Positions 23,395 to 34,732 of a DNA stretch of 64,000 nucleotides are shown one piece after another (position 1 is the stretch's first letter; every line of letters begins with the position of its first letter). The notes beneath the pieces were generated by a model. That model was not told the DNA's origin, did no database searches, and worked only from the letters and a program-made list of their open reading frames with translations. Source of the stretch: Hawksworthiomyces lignivorus (Eukaryota > Ascomycota > Sordariomycetes > Ophiostomatales > Ophiostomataceae); NCBI GenBank assembly GCA_002917075.1, contig NTMA01000036.1, positions 248,001 to 312,000 of the forward strand. The letters are read 5' to 3'. A program made the translations under genes and the position numbers.

Positions 23395-23839
23395 GTCGTT
23401 AATGGCTTTTTTTCTCCTTTGGTAATGTTTACAAATGTTTTCGAACTGAGAAGAACCTGGGTTGCAACAGTTGCAAATTATGTAGGGGCGTCCCAGTCTC
23501 ATCGGTTTCTTTATCATTGGTTGATGCTGGAACCCCTCCTTTCGTTCATCGGTTTACTTGTAATTGGCTGATTTTGGCCATCCAGGAAAGTAAGGCTGCC
23601 ACTCTCTTCTTGGGCGAACACGCTGCTTCTCATCTTGGTGGTCTGCTTAGGGAGACTTCTCGTATTAAATAAAGTAATGGCCTTTCGTCATAGAAGAACA
23701 AAAAAGCAATCTCGCTAAATGCGTGGGATATCGATTACCAAAAAAATCATCCATCCAAAAACGGCACTTTGCTTTGTTCGACTCCAAAGGTGCACATTTC
23801 GGCTACCGGCGACAAAATTAGATTTCTGAGCGATAAGCT
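23395..23839. promoter_or_regulatory. divergent promoter, Nudix and Zn2Cys6 genes
   Basis: These 445 bases separate the start codons of the minus-strand Nudix gene and the plus-strand regulator gene. No clear TATA box or operator was picked out. Confidence 0.45.
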
Positions 23840-25955
23840 ATGGCTCGGAAAACACACCGACAGAATAAAGATGAAACTGGCGCTTTCCAGCTGGACACCA
23901 TGAGCGCTTCGGAAACAATGCTTTCCAACGAAAATATCCACTGGCCTCTGCAGGATTTCAATAGTACTTACCTTTTTACGCCATTCATTGACCGCTTCAC
24001 AAACGGCTGGCACTCAGAGCTATATTATCCCGAGGCATATGGACTTTATGATTCTCGGCAAAGTGCCTGTGGCCTTGAACCCAATGAATGGCATGTCGGA
24101 AATAATGCCGAATGGAATTCGGCTTCCTGTCAGCTCGATGTGTTGTTTCATGCCAATTACTCCATGCCTAGCGGCAATTCATACCCCGAAGAAGAAAATG
24201 CTCTATTACTACCTTCTCAGCCAGTGGCAACTCCCACCACAATCACTACTCCACACTCCATGAACAGCTCAGGAACACCTCTGGCAATTGAAGGATGCAA
24301 TTCTTGCGATGTGTCTGATGTTGCAAACGTGCCAAAAGTAGTGTCCAAGAAGCTTGTTCACATAGCCCCAATGCCAGGTTCGAGACATAGCACACGCCAA
24401 TCAATGGCTGAGGGGTACTTATTGGGGCTTAAATCAAAGCCGAAAAGGAGAAAATATAATGAAATTGAAAGGAACGAGACCGCCAGAACCAGGAAGATGG
24501 GAGGATGTATCAGATGTCGAATGCAGAAAATCAAGGTTGGTGAATCCATGATAGACTGTTGTTGAATGACTGCTAACTAGTCAGTGTAAACCAAATTCGA
24601 AAGATCCCAGAGGAATATGTCAATCTTGTCTACTGTCTGAACCTAGACTCCATCGTTTGCCGTGCATGCGTTACAAAATAATAGATTCAGTGCTTAACAG
24701 AACAGGTCTCGAATATTTAGGGTTCTATGGAAAGCATCCGATGGTGGGGGATCGTTATGGTGACTTTCACCAACAAAAAGAATGGGTTACGGGATGGGAT
24801 TGCTCTCTCAGTATCAGCCAGGTTGAGGGCTCGGTGTGTTATCTTAAAGTCTGCAAGTTCAAGCCTCCGAACGACCCATCAGCTTTTGATCTGAAAGAAA
24901 GGCCAATGTATGCAATTCCATTTGCTATATTCAATGCGGAAGAGGCGACTGCGGCCGTTTCTAAGCTTCTCAAAGAGTCCACTGAACCTTATATACGCCG
25001 CTTCGTGGATCATACTGACTGCCTCGTACTTGACGTGTTCCACATGGCTCTCCGGCAGCCAAGCTTTGTTGAACCGGTGAGACTTCTCTCTCTATTCGGA
25101 CCTATCTAGATTGTTTGCGAGGTTGCTCACGCTAGTTGCAGAATGGTTTGTTAAACAATGTTGTGCACCTATGGGGGGCCTGCCGCTTCCTTGAGGGCAA
25201 GTGGCAATGCTGCGGCGAGAACAACGTCGGCGCTGAGCAGCTGCCGAACCCGTACCGTCCTAGAGATTGGATCTCACCTCCTCCATATATTGATTATCAG
25301 CTAGCTTCAATTATCATGGAGAGAATTATTGCGCCGCTGCGAAAGAAAGTTCTCAAAAAATTACACGATATTATGTATGAAAATAAGCTCAAAAACTGGC
25401 TTCAGATTTTCCTAGCGGTATTCATACTTCTCCATAATTATGAACTTTGCGTGAAGTTCCAGTCAGATTTCTCAGCCAAGAGGGACGCCCCAGTGAGTTC
25501 TAGCCTTACTTTTTACTGTGGATGCCATTCTATTTAATGCTTTCCGGATAATGAAGCTAATCATTCATAGGAGCAGTATTTAGATATGCCCCTGATCCGT
25601 GGCATACATTCTGGTGCAAAAACTATTCTCGCCCATTATCACTATATTTGCAAGGGTTACCATCCTTTTTCTGAGGATTATTCTTGGGAATCAGTCCAGA
25701 AGATGGCAGGTCTCACTGACAAACAGAAACCTTTCTGGTTAAATGTGCGGACGCAGGTTGCTACTGAATGTGAGTGTGCACGTTTTCTCCCTATCTTTCT
25801 CTCGTGTAGAGACTAAACGTTGCCTTGTGACAGCTGAATACATGAACTTAATAAGTAATACCGACGCGTATTATTCTAAACGATGGTTTATCAGTCAAAT
25901 ATTCGAAAAAAATTGGAAACCGAGAGAAACATTAGAGCATTCACCACTACGTTAA
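23840..25955 (+). CDS. Zn2Cys6 protein with central zinc cluster
   Basis: Five exons (23840-24535, 24585-25076, 25142-25492, 25571-25769, 25834-25955) encode 619 residues. The zinc cluster lies mid-protein rather than at the N-terminus: CIRCRMQKIKC (C223, C226, C233), then CQSC (C244, C247) and LPC (C259). The 49-base first intron splits it exactly before the third cysteine. A basic patch (KSKPKRRK) precedes it and may be a nuclear signal. The cluster is followed by PCMRYKI, typical of a Pezizomycotina family of Zn2Cys6 proteins with few characterised members. The N-terminal 200 residues are disordered and could activate transcription. It is transcribed away from the Nudix gene, which may be a target, but only position suggests this. 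Confidence 0.83.
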
Positions 25956-26257
25956 CATAATAATAATTTGGGGTATTGGGTTCATTTTACAACGTTAGGC
26001 TTTACATCACTGCTATGTGCAGATATAAAGTGATTTCTATTGGAATTTTGAGGTTATTTTGTCAAATATTTGAAGTTATGTTTTTTTTCCCCTTTTATTG
26101 AGCTCCCCGTTCAACACGGCATTGAGCGTGATAATTATAGATAATATAAAATTTCTTATATCATTTTTTTGACGACGCGCATTTCGGCTCATGAATAGAT
26201 TTTGTGTTTTCAAATCGTGCAGCTTCATCTTTCTATTTATGGACTGATCGATTTACT
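25956..26257. other. convergent AT-rich 3' region
   Basis: Highly AT-rich 3' flanks lie between two convergent Zn2Cys6 genes. No gene is seen. Confidence 0.55.
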
Positions 26258-28864
26258 CTATTCGGTCTCCCAAATGCTGTTCTCTATTATTGCTCGAGAA
26301 ATCCAATCAGCATCCTCACCGGTGATTGAATTCGCCATGGCCATAATTTGTTCGGCTGTGAAATCAGTATTATAGCCTCCCTCGTTTCCCAGATTACGGG
26401 GCAGAGCCATAGCGTCCTGACAAACTGACATGCCCGCCCCAGGCAGCATCGTATTCGGAAGAGGGCTTCCGGCATGTGCTTGAAGCGAGCTGTCGCCCCG
26501 AGGAAAACGGTTAAAGTTGGGAGTCTGCGCTGTGGGAAGATCGCTCAGGATCTCGCTCAGCTTCTGCGCTTCAGCCTTTCGAAAATCGGCAATCCGGTTT
26601 CCCAGAGACGCCATTTCCTCTAACATAGCATACGACTTCTGCTTCCAGGAGGCGTGCCCGTCCAGCAACTGCGGGTCGACGGCCTGGCCGACAAAGAGAA
26701 CTGTGGTAGACACGAATAGTGCATCGAGGTCAAACGGGAGAAATGTTTCTACGAGAAGAAGAATTTAACAAATGTCGTTGTATCAGGGTCAGCGAGGAAT
26801 TATCTTGCGTACCCAAGAGGTCCTGGGATGATATATTGTCCAGGATATTGAGAATTTGTAGAGACGATTCGATGCACATGAGCAGCAGATTGCGAACTGT
26901 GCTAGATGCAGCGAGCGAGTCAATCTCTGACGGCGACTCGAAACGGATCTTGAGGCAGCAGAACAACAATGGTCTCGTCGCGAGAACTATGCTCTGCGGG
27001 GACAAAATTAGTACGTAGACAAAGAAGACGAGGGCAAGGTGCGAGCGAACCTGGTGGTAGAGGAGATGCAGGTGAGCCGCCGTCCTCGATACGCCACCGA
27101 GCGGCTCGTCCGCGTGCAGACGGAACGACTGCTGGAGCTCGTCGGCCAGGCCCGCTATACTCTCCAGCACGGCCTTTGTACTGATCAAGAACCGCTTTCT
27201 CAAGCGCCCGCTTGTCCCATAGACAGCTGTAAACATGCAAAGACAAGTTAGCAACAAATAAACGACGACTGTTAGCCGCACGCTGTCAACGTACTGCTGC
27301 TGATCTCGGCGACGACTCGTGCCAGTTTGATCTGCATGCCCAGCGAGGCCGTTCTTTGCGTCGAACCCGAAAAGCTCGGTAGCAGGCAGTAGACGTCGTC
27401 GTCCCGCACCGACTGGGGAAGCCCCATTAGCGACGTCATCTGTCGGTCTAGTATGTATACGGTCCACCAGATCTTGCGACATCTCTGTACGAGATGCTCT
27501 CCCAGGTGCACGACGGGCATGTCTGTATGCATGCCGTAGCCCATCGCCATACGCATGGCCTGGCCAATCTATGCCCCATGTATATCAGCACAAGCTGGAT
27601 CTTTGCTGAAGCGCGGTTTGCTTCGACCTACATAGATGTGTGCCGAATTACGAAAGTCCAGCGACTGGAGATACATGGCCACACAGCACAAAATTTCTGT
27701 TGACTCGATCGGATCCTCGCAGAGAACGGTCACGTCGGGCAAAAGTCGGAGGGCTCTGGCAAAGAAGTCCGCACCTGGTGGCTTTTTCCCCTGATTTTTT
27801 TGCAAGACAAAAGACTTCCCGAATGCCAGCACCAGGAGGAAGTGGATGTACCACAGGCGTGCGCGATCAGCCGCATCGGAATAAAACCTGTGCAGACTTT
27901 CCATGAAGTCTTCCTCGTTGAACAGGTGAAACATCTGCCCGCAGTGAAACTTGACGGCGTTGATCAGATAGATGGCGTGGTCAATCCTTGGAATCGCCAG
28001 GGAGCCCAGGCCCTCTGTGCTTTGGGAACCATCACACCCTAGCTCGTACGCGGAACCATCGAAGAGGAGAGCCGCGGTGGGAAGAGGCGATTGGTAGAGG
28101 TGCTCGTGTGCCATTCCGAGGACCCGCCTCGAGAAGGACCAGTTCGATGAGGTGCCAAGGTAAACTGCCCGATTGAGGTCAGAGTTCGCTCCTTTCCCCT
28201 TTAGCCATATGCGATACAAACTGGCTCACATGATCTCCCGTTAGACGCCGACATAAATGTCGACGGTGTCGCGGTTAATGGGTTCGTCAAGTCCGATGCC
28301 GTGGATTCTATCGGTGCCCTGATGAAGGGGGACTGTTGGGTCGCCGGCTTTTCGGCTGCAGGTGCATCGTGGTGCGCTGCGTCTTGGTCAGGGCTAGCTG
28401 TTTAAGATTAGCTCGTTCCGAACTCATCTTCGTGGGCCTGCTTCACTGCATACCGACTTCGACCGCTGTGTCCGTGTCATGGTTGCGGCTCCGTTCTGTC
28501 GGACTGTAAGCTCGTGCCTGCGCTTCTTCTAGTCGTAATATCTTCTGTTGCAAGTCGAGGATATATCTAATCTCGTTGTATTAGCGTCGTTCGGCACCAG
28601 CGTGTACGATGTTGTTTGATATTACCCTTGCGTTACTAATATTTTATTATCGCCTCCATCGAAGATGCAAGTCAGTTTGCGCTTGCTACATCCAGCGCAT
28701 GGCTGTAACCCGGAGCATTTAATCTTTTGCCTTCGGCACCGGGAGCAGCTATTGGGGAAGATGAGTGGTCAGTCAAAGCATTCACCGAGATGCAAGATTT
28801 GACAGGTTGCATACGCATTTGCCGACCGCTTTGTAACTCTCCCTGATGTGTTCGTGGGCTCCAT
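26258..28864 (-). CDS. Zn2Cys6 activator, candidate regulator of the proline cluster
   Basis: Nine exons (28815-28864, 28626-28748, 28454-28566, 28230-28397, 27632-28164, 27295-27568, 27051-27226, 26813-26993, 26258-26748) encode 702 residues. An N-terminal zinc cluster runs from CSRCRRQKIKC (C18, C21, C28) to CAGCSKRKLTC (C34, C37, C44). A short coiled coil (YILDLQQKILRLEEAQ) follows for dimerisation. The fungal-specific transcription factor domain is in the middle, with SLDFRNSAHIYIGQAMRMA and RKIWWTVYILDRQMTSLMG. Family knowledge: such proteins bind paired CGG or CCGG elements and activate catabolic genes on induction. It borders a set of proline-pathway genes and is the only DNA-binding gene there, so it is the natural PrnA-like candidate. 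That role is inferred from position, not from sequence. The first intron donor at 28814 was chosen because it restores the usual residues before the cluster. Confidence 0.84.
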
Positions 28865-30473
28865 CGAGGCGGCAAGACTGTTGAAGCACAAGATACTGTG
28901 CCGGTAAGATTTATCAAGAGTGTCCTTACATATGTGAGGGGGTGGGCGACACTCTGTTATGGCGCGCTATAATAAGCCTACTAAGATAAGTTAGTTTCGA
29001 GTAGCTGACTTTATGGGCCAACCCAGTAAAAAGTGACTCGATCTGGCAGACAACAAAAAGTTGCAGATAACGGTGGAGAATCTGGTGCGAGATAACCCCC
29101 GACAGTGTGGCAACTCCACCCACAGTAAATACTCCGCTTTCATGCAGGGAGATAAGTCCCCTTCAATAACTCTTAGAGCAGTTTTGCCTTTCTCGAACAA
29201 CTAGAGGTTAAGTTTCGCATTACTTTACCTTATGTAGTCATTAGTGGTAGAGGTCTTGTTGAGTGCTGCCAATATGCCACTGTACAAGTACAAAAAGGAT
29301 CCATCCCCTTGGACACATGTCATAGTACTTTATAACTCAAAAGGTCTGCTCTGATCATGGTGCCAGATCCCCACATCTTGGCAACATGAAAGCAAGCTGC
29401 AGGGTTGGGGATCTTCTTACACATGCAGTTCTGTCAGAACGTGGCAATAACCGAAAGACGCCAACCTGCCACACACTCCATCTCTGCAGAATTGTGCTTC
29501 GTACATGTGCGGGAGTCCCAGCACTAATGTGGAATATCTCTCAACCAGAGCTTCAAAGTAGATCACGATTCACTCTGACCAAGACAGAGACTACATACCC
29601 CATAGAGTAATAGACAAGCCATCAGGGGAGTAAAAGTTACAAAAAATTATGTTCGTTCTGCCAGTCCACGTTAGTTTAGTGTAGGTCGAATTTGTTAAAC
29701 TTAAATCGTACGCTGGTGGTCTCGCAACTCTCTCACGGCCCGCAAAAATCCTTCTCTGTTTTACCCCAGAATTCTACCCCAGAAAAGCCAAGATATTTGA
29801 TTATGACGGCGTACCTGCTCAGCACGCCCAGGTACATACAAGGGGCAGCTATCGGCTTTAGGCGGATTCTGTATGTAAAACGGAAATGCATCCCGACTCC
29901 AAAAACTCGGCTTTTCCGACCCCTCCCTCAAAATATGGAGCAAGCTAGTCTGGGAATTTTCATTGCCACCTTGAAACTGCGGGCGTTGTGTCGACTTGAA
30001 CTTGCGCATCATTTTGTTCCTCAATTTGCTGATACTTTACTCTGTAAGAGTGTGCTTGAACTATGATCCGGCCAGTTGTCCCCCTGCGTAAACAAACATA
30101 GACCGTAGAAGAAAACCCAGTGTATTTGTTCCGATGCTAAGAGCATGAGAGACAAGTGAAGTATCAGTTCGGCCGTTGAAGATATGTCTCGCTGTATGGA
30201 ATCAGCTTAGATATGGCACGTTAAGGACACAGACATTAAAACAATTCCAGATATACTGCGATTCTTTATGCCTGAGGTGCTATAACCTCAAGTCTCCGTG
30301 AATATCTATATGGGTTAATTGACGAGTTGTTTTGATTGCCAGTTCAGCATGCCAGAATATACCGCAATTTATATGAAATTTTAAAAGTGCATAATCTGAA
30401 GTTTGCTCGCCCAGGTATAGACGACTCTGGCAAACTTGATTAATTAGCAAGAATTATTATCCCCCTTCTTGAA
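28865..30473. other. 1.6 kb intergenic region upstream of the activator gene
   Basis: No supported coding frame on either strand. It holds the promoter of the Zn2Cys6 gene and the 3' flank of the FAD oxidase gene. Confidence 0.45.
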
Positions 30474-31853
30474 TCACAATCTTGACGTCTCGGGACGCGG
30501 AACATCTCTGAGTTCCTTCGTCTCTCCAAGACGCCAGCTAACATCATCGCCCCAGTCAGAGTCCTTTGTTTCCTTCGGGGGAGCCTTCCAGCGCCATCGC
30601 GCGATTTTCTGCCGTCCATCAAACGACCCCAGCAGCTCGGCAACCCACTCGCCCACAATCGGGAACATCTTGAATCCGTGGCCTGAGTCACCTGACAGCA
30701 GGATGACCGAGCTTGACGTCTCTGGTACGTAGTCGATGATAAAATCGGAATCTTGTGTATCTGCAAACCAGCAGAGAGACTTTCTCACGAGCGGACGCTC
30801 GCTCAAAGCTGGCAGTGCATGCTGCAACAGCCGCCGGATCCTCGCTTCGTCCTCGCGGGGCAGAAAGCCGCTCTCGGCCGGGGACGGCGGCAGCGACAGC
30901 CCTGACGATGGATCCGTGTTTGTGTAGCCCCCGCCCATGGGGCACAGCTTGAGCAGGTTCGTCTTTGGATCTGGCTCGAAGAAGAAACCGAGATCGCGCG
31001 CGTACGTGACGGGTATGCCGCGCAGAGCGGACGTCTCGTCGTCGGTGAGCCGGACGTGCGCCACCGACCACGACTTCGCCACCACGTGCGTGCCGGCCTC
31101 AGGGACGAGTCGTGTGGCGGTCGCGCCGGCGGCGACGATCACGAGCGAGCCAGGGTGGAAACGTCCGTCCTTGGTGCACACGCCGGTGCACTTCCTGCCA
31201 TGGGACGTCACGTCGTATACCAGACCCTCCACGGCGTTAGTATCTTCACCTAGGAAGTAGCGTACCCCCCGGGCTTGGGTGGCCCTATAGGTAGCGGCCA
31301 AGGCGTCTGCCGAATGGGCGTAGCCGTCGTAGCTGTTGAAGTAGCCGTTCCATTTCGGCAACGGCCCTTCAAGCTGCCACGCGATCTGGCGGACGTCTTC
31401 CGGTCCCTGGACGAGAGACAGGTGTTTTGCCATCTTACCATTGACCTCCGCTGCCGCCTGAAACCTCTTCAGAGTGGCTACGGCTTTTTCAGGTGCTTCT
31501 CCCGAGACGCAGTGGAGAAAGCCTGTCTGGTGGAAGTGTGGCGCAAAGAGCGGCGTTTTCCAGGCTTCGATGGCCTCCTAGATGATTGTCCGTCGGTTAT
31601 CATCAGTCGCCAACTTCGAATGGTCATCGAAGGAATCACGAACCACTGCCAATTCTGTGTAGAATGGGTCCTCATACTCTGCTCTCACGATCTTATTGAT
31701 GTCATTAGCAGCAGAGTACCGGGATGGGATCTGGACACCTTTTTCGAAGACGGTGATGTCGGTGTATCCGCTTAGGGACAAGTGGAGGGCTGTCGAAACG
31801 CCGAAAGCTCCTCCGCCGACGATGATGACCGTATCGGATTTTGAAATCCCCAT
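30474..31853 (-). CDS. FAD-dependent amine/amino-acid oxidase (sarcosine, pipecolate or fructosyl-amine oxidase type), peroxisomal
   Basis: Two exons (31644-31853, 30474-31577) encode 437 residues. Seen: the dinucleotide-binding start VIIVGGGAFGVSTAL (glycines 13-15 and 18), the covalent-flavin-type segment SLCWFADTQDSDFIIDY with C339, and SGHGFKMFP near the C-terminus. All are typical of the MSOX/FAOX branch of the DAO family. The last three residues, SRL, form a type 1 peroxisomal targeting signal, which fits an H2O2-producing oxidase. Family knowledge: these enzymes oxidise secondary amines such as sarcosine, pipecolate, N-methylproline or glycated amino acids. Next to proline-pathway genes, an N-substituted or D-form proline derivative is a reasonable guess. 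The ATG at 31853 is chosen because it lies just before the FAD motif. The 66-base intron has a CTGAT branch. Confidence 0.85.
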
Positions 31854-32307
31854 GGCCGCTGCCAGCATAAAATAATAAACGCTAAATTGTCTACGGCGAA
31901 AGGCAGCAGAATGAAAGACTCGTAGTCCGTTGTTCCCCAAATTCTGATCCCCAAAAGAAAGGTCAATAACTGTAATGTCTAGATATACACACTGTCAACA
32001 CATTCATAGGAGGTTATCACCAACAAAAATAATCATACGACCGACTTCCGATTTCCGCTGCTGGTTCATCAACGCACAAGCCGGGCCTAGATGCGGCGAG
32101 CACTAGTTTTGACAAAGAACACGGGTTTTCTAGTCGGCGAATAATTGCTAGAAGGAATGATAGGAACACACATGTGCACACCATGCAAACAACCGAATGC
32201 GCTTCATATTCTGGTCCCTATCATCTGGCGTCTTTTGTGGGCTAGTTCTCTGATAGAGTGGTGACTAGAGTCGGCTGTGATCCCGGTGGATGTTCGCTTA
32301 CACAAAA

Positions 32308-32477
32308 GTCGGGTTGGCATCCGAGCCCAAAAGATACCCAGTCTGATACAGCCCGAGACAAGTTATGTGTAAGAATTCGCCCAAATACTAACCTGCTGGC
32401 GTTAATCATATGAAAATATTCAGCTTCCTAATGGAGATAGGCTCTCCGTGGCTTATTCACATGGTTGACCATGCTTT
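32308..32477. repeat. copy A of an imperfect direct repeat
   Basis: This aligns by eye with 32982-33144 over about 165 bases. Shared words include GTCGGGT, CATCCGAGCCC, GATACAGCCC and ATTCA-ATGGTTGAC, with many substitutions and small gaps. It may be a duplicated promoter segment or the remnant of a repeat element. Confidence 0.6.
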
Positions 32478-32981
32478 TTACTCGAGCTTGTTCTAGAAGG
32501 GTAAAAGTAGAAATTTGTATTGAGATTACATGAAGCTGTTCATATAATACTTTTATACCCAATAGTAAGACTGTTTTAACTTTAACGGTAAGCTGATTGT
32601 GGAGAGAGGAGCGTAAGAAGGTGATATAATGTGGAGCAAATAGTAAGAAGCCGGCAAGTCTCCTACAAACATCACGCCTTTTACATTATAACAAATGATC
32701 AAAATATAACGAAGAATAAGTCAGCGCAGGAGTAATGAATACTTCTGGCGTCCCAAAACTCAGCAAGTACTGCGCAGCCATCAATTTCGAAAGACTGCAG
32801 AATCCGACAGCGCTTTAAAACGAGATTTAGGCTCCTCTTTATGAGCTAAATATTCCATCCCCCTAGCTCCATGCCATGTCCTCTCGAGGCTATCTACCTT
32901 CGATGTTCATCATCTTGTAGTTGGGCGGGTATGTGAAATTACACAACTATTGTCTCTCACTAGCCTCGAGTTCCGTAAAAC

Positions 32982-33144
32982 GTCGGGTCACATCCGAGCC
33001 CCAAAATAAGATACCAAGTCCGATACAGCCCCCAAACAAAATATATGCATTAATTCGGTCGTACATTAGCCAGCCGGTATGAATACCGTATTCAACTGTC
33101 TAGTGAGATCGGTCCTCTGCAGTCTATTCATATGGTTGACTATG
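32982..33144. repeat. copy B of an imperfect direct repeat
   Basis: This is the partner of copy A, about 0.67 kb away in the same orientation. It ends near a CCGGCC palindrome at 33166-33182. Confidence 0.6.
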
Positions 33145-33165
33145 AATACCGCCCGAACCAGTCCT

Positions 33166-33182
33166 CCGGCCTGGAAGGCCGG
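33166..33182. promoter_or_regulatory. CCGGCC-N5-GGCCGG palindrome
   Basis: A perfect inverted repeat with 6-base arms lies about 195 bases upstream of the carrier-like gene. Paired CCGG half-sites are the type recognised by the proline activator PrnA of Aspergillus, though the spacing here (N9 between CCGG cores) differs from the sites I know. Candidate operator only. Confidence 0.3.
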
Positions 33183-33375
33183 CAGTAAAATGTGCTTCCT
33201 GACTGTATGAAATGACAACCACGACATAATTTTATCTCGTCTTGACTTTGAAAAAGTCCAAACGTATAGAATATTGCTAAAGACGCTGCCTAGCTGCTAA
33301 TCACCCACTGTAGTCTTCTGCTTGACAAGACGGACGAGACATATTAGGGCCATAGCTTTCACAAAACAATAAAAC

Positions 33376-34321
33376 ATGTTACAAAAACTTTCGGACAAGT
33401 GGCACAGCCATTTACCGGCATTACTAGCAGGAGATCTTTCTGCTGCTGCCATATCGGCAGCATTCGTCGCTCCCGTTGTGACAGTTCTTGACAGGTGTGG
33501 CAACTCTGATTAGAGACTTTGGGTGTGAGATAGATACTTACTAGTGGAGAGCTGTCGTCGAAAATGCATCGACTAACCGGCCCCTTCGCACACTTTTGCT
33601 ATGTTCACTTACACGTCCTCGACGGGTTTTCAACTCCAGAGCGCTAGCTATTATGTGGACGCTCTACGCAGCGACGTATGCAACGGCCAATGTGGCAGAA
33701 AACTTGACTGAAGAATTATTCCACACAGCCGACAAAGCTGTCACTGGTGCTGTATCTTTTGTGTCAGTATTTCTGGTCAATACGCCACTCGGCCTCTGGA
33801 AGGATATCCGGTTTGCGCAGTTTTATGGCGGCACCGCCAACCCGAAGAGAACCCCGGCGGTAGAAGGGCCAGGCATCTCAAGTATTCGGCCAGCTACAGC
33901 CTCTCTTCCGAGAATTAGTCTTCAGACAAACTCTACAGTTCCTCGTGCTGTGTATGGAGCATTTCTCATGCGAGACGCCTTGACTGTTTTCGGATCGTTC
34001 TTTCTGGCTCCATTGATGTCGGCTGCCATTCCAGACTCGATGACAGTCCATGCCAATACCAGGTCTGCCATTACACAGCTCGTCGTGCCCGCGCTAACGC
34101 AAACTGTCGCTACGCCGTTTCATCTGCTTGGTTTGGACATATATGATAGGCCGCATGGCATCCGCCTGTCCGACCGGGTTTCCCAAGCACGGAGGAATCT
34201 TGCGTCAGTGACGGCTATGCGGGCCATACGGCTCATACCAGCATTTGGATTTGGCTGCATCGCCAATGCGAGATTTCGTGAGTTTTTTCATGGGAAGTTT
34301 CAAGAAGCAAAGGCAGGTTAA
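33376..34321 (+). CDS. mitochondrial-carrier-like membrane protein
   Basis: Two exons (33376-33494, 33550-34321) encode 296 residues. The intron of 55 bases ends at GGAG, which restores VLDRAVVENASTNRPL across the junction. Residues 13-38 (LPALLAGDLSAAAISAAFVAPVVTVLD) resemble the first helix and PxD motif of a mitochondrial carrier. Later segments near 85-105, 165-185 and 270-285 are hydrophobic. The three-fold PX[DE]XX[KR] repeat is not clear. Family knowledge: fungi have a poorly studied set of divergent SLC25-like proteins of this length. In this cluster it could move a proline-pathway intermediate across the mitochondrial inner membrane, but that is inference from position. The two half-sequences are certain to join; the transport role is not. 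Confidence 0.62.
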
Positions 34322-34732
34322 CAAGTGCCAAGAAATGTCTGAGTGAATTTGCACACCGGAGGAGCCGAGGAGCAACCTGATAGACTGGTGGTTTTGGCAC
34401 ACACCTAGTGGAGAGAGTAGATCTATGGTTCTTGTTTCGGTCCAGGAATCATAGGGGTATGTCTCCCTTGGCTACATACATCTCCAATAGAATTTAGATT
34501 CCAACTAACCAGCATAACAAATATAACCTAAGTGTTCAAGGCTGGGTTGACCGCACTATGATATTCCTTTTCGGAAACTAAATTTATGTAGTTGTATTGC
34601 AAAAATAGTTCAATTTGCAAAATAAAAAATTGGAAAAGAGAACTTATCAATGCTGATATCCGAGTACATCTATCAGAGAAGCCTTGTCGGCCTCTGAATT
34701 AATTCTGTTCCTTGGCTTATATCCTCTACAAT
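34322..34732. other. convergent 3' intergenic region
   Basis: An AT-rich gap between the carrier-like gene and the P5C dehydrogenase gene. No gene is seen. Confidence 0.55.

Larger units (their letters stand above)
31854..33375. promoter_or_regulatory. divergent promoter region with diverged direct repeats
   Basis: These 1.5 kb lie between the FAD oxidase gene (minus) and the carrier-like gene (plus). No coding frame is supported. The region holds two related copies of a sequence of about 165 bases and a CCGG palindrome, listed separately. Confidence 0.5.

Noticed and set aside
29692..30066. 124-codon plus-strand frame
   Set aside because: Opens with a TTG rather than ATG and has no domain or coding bias.
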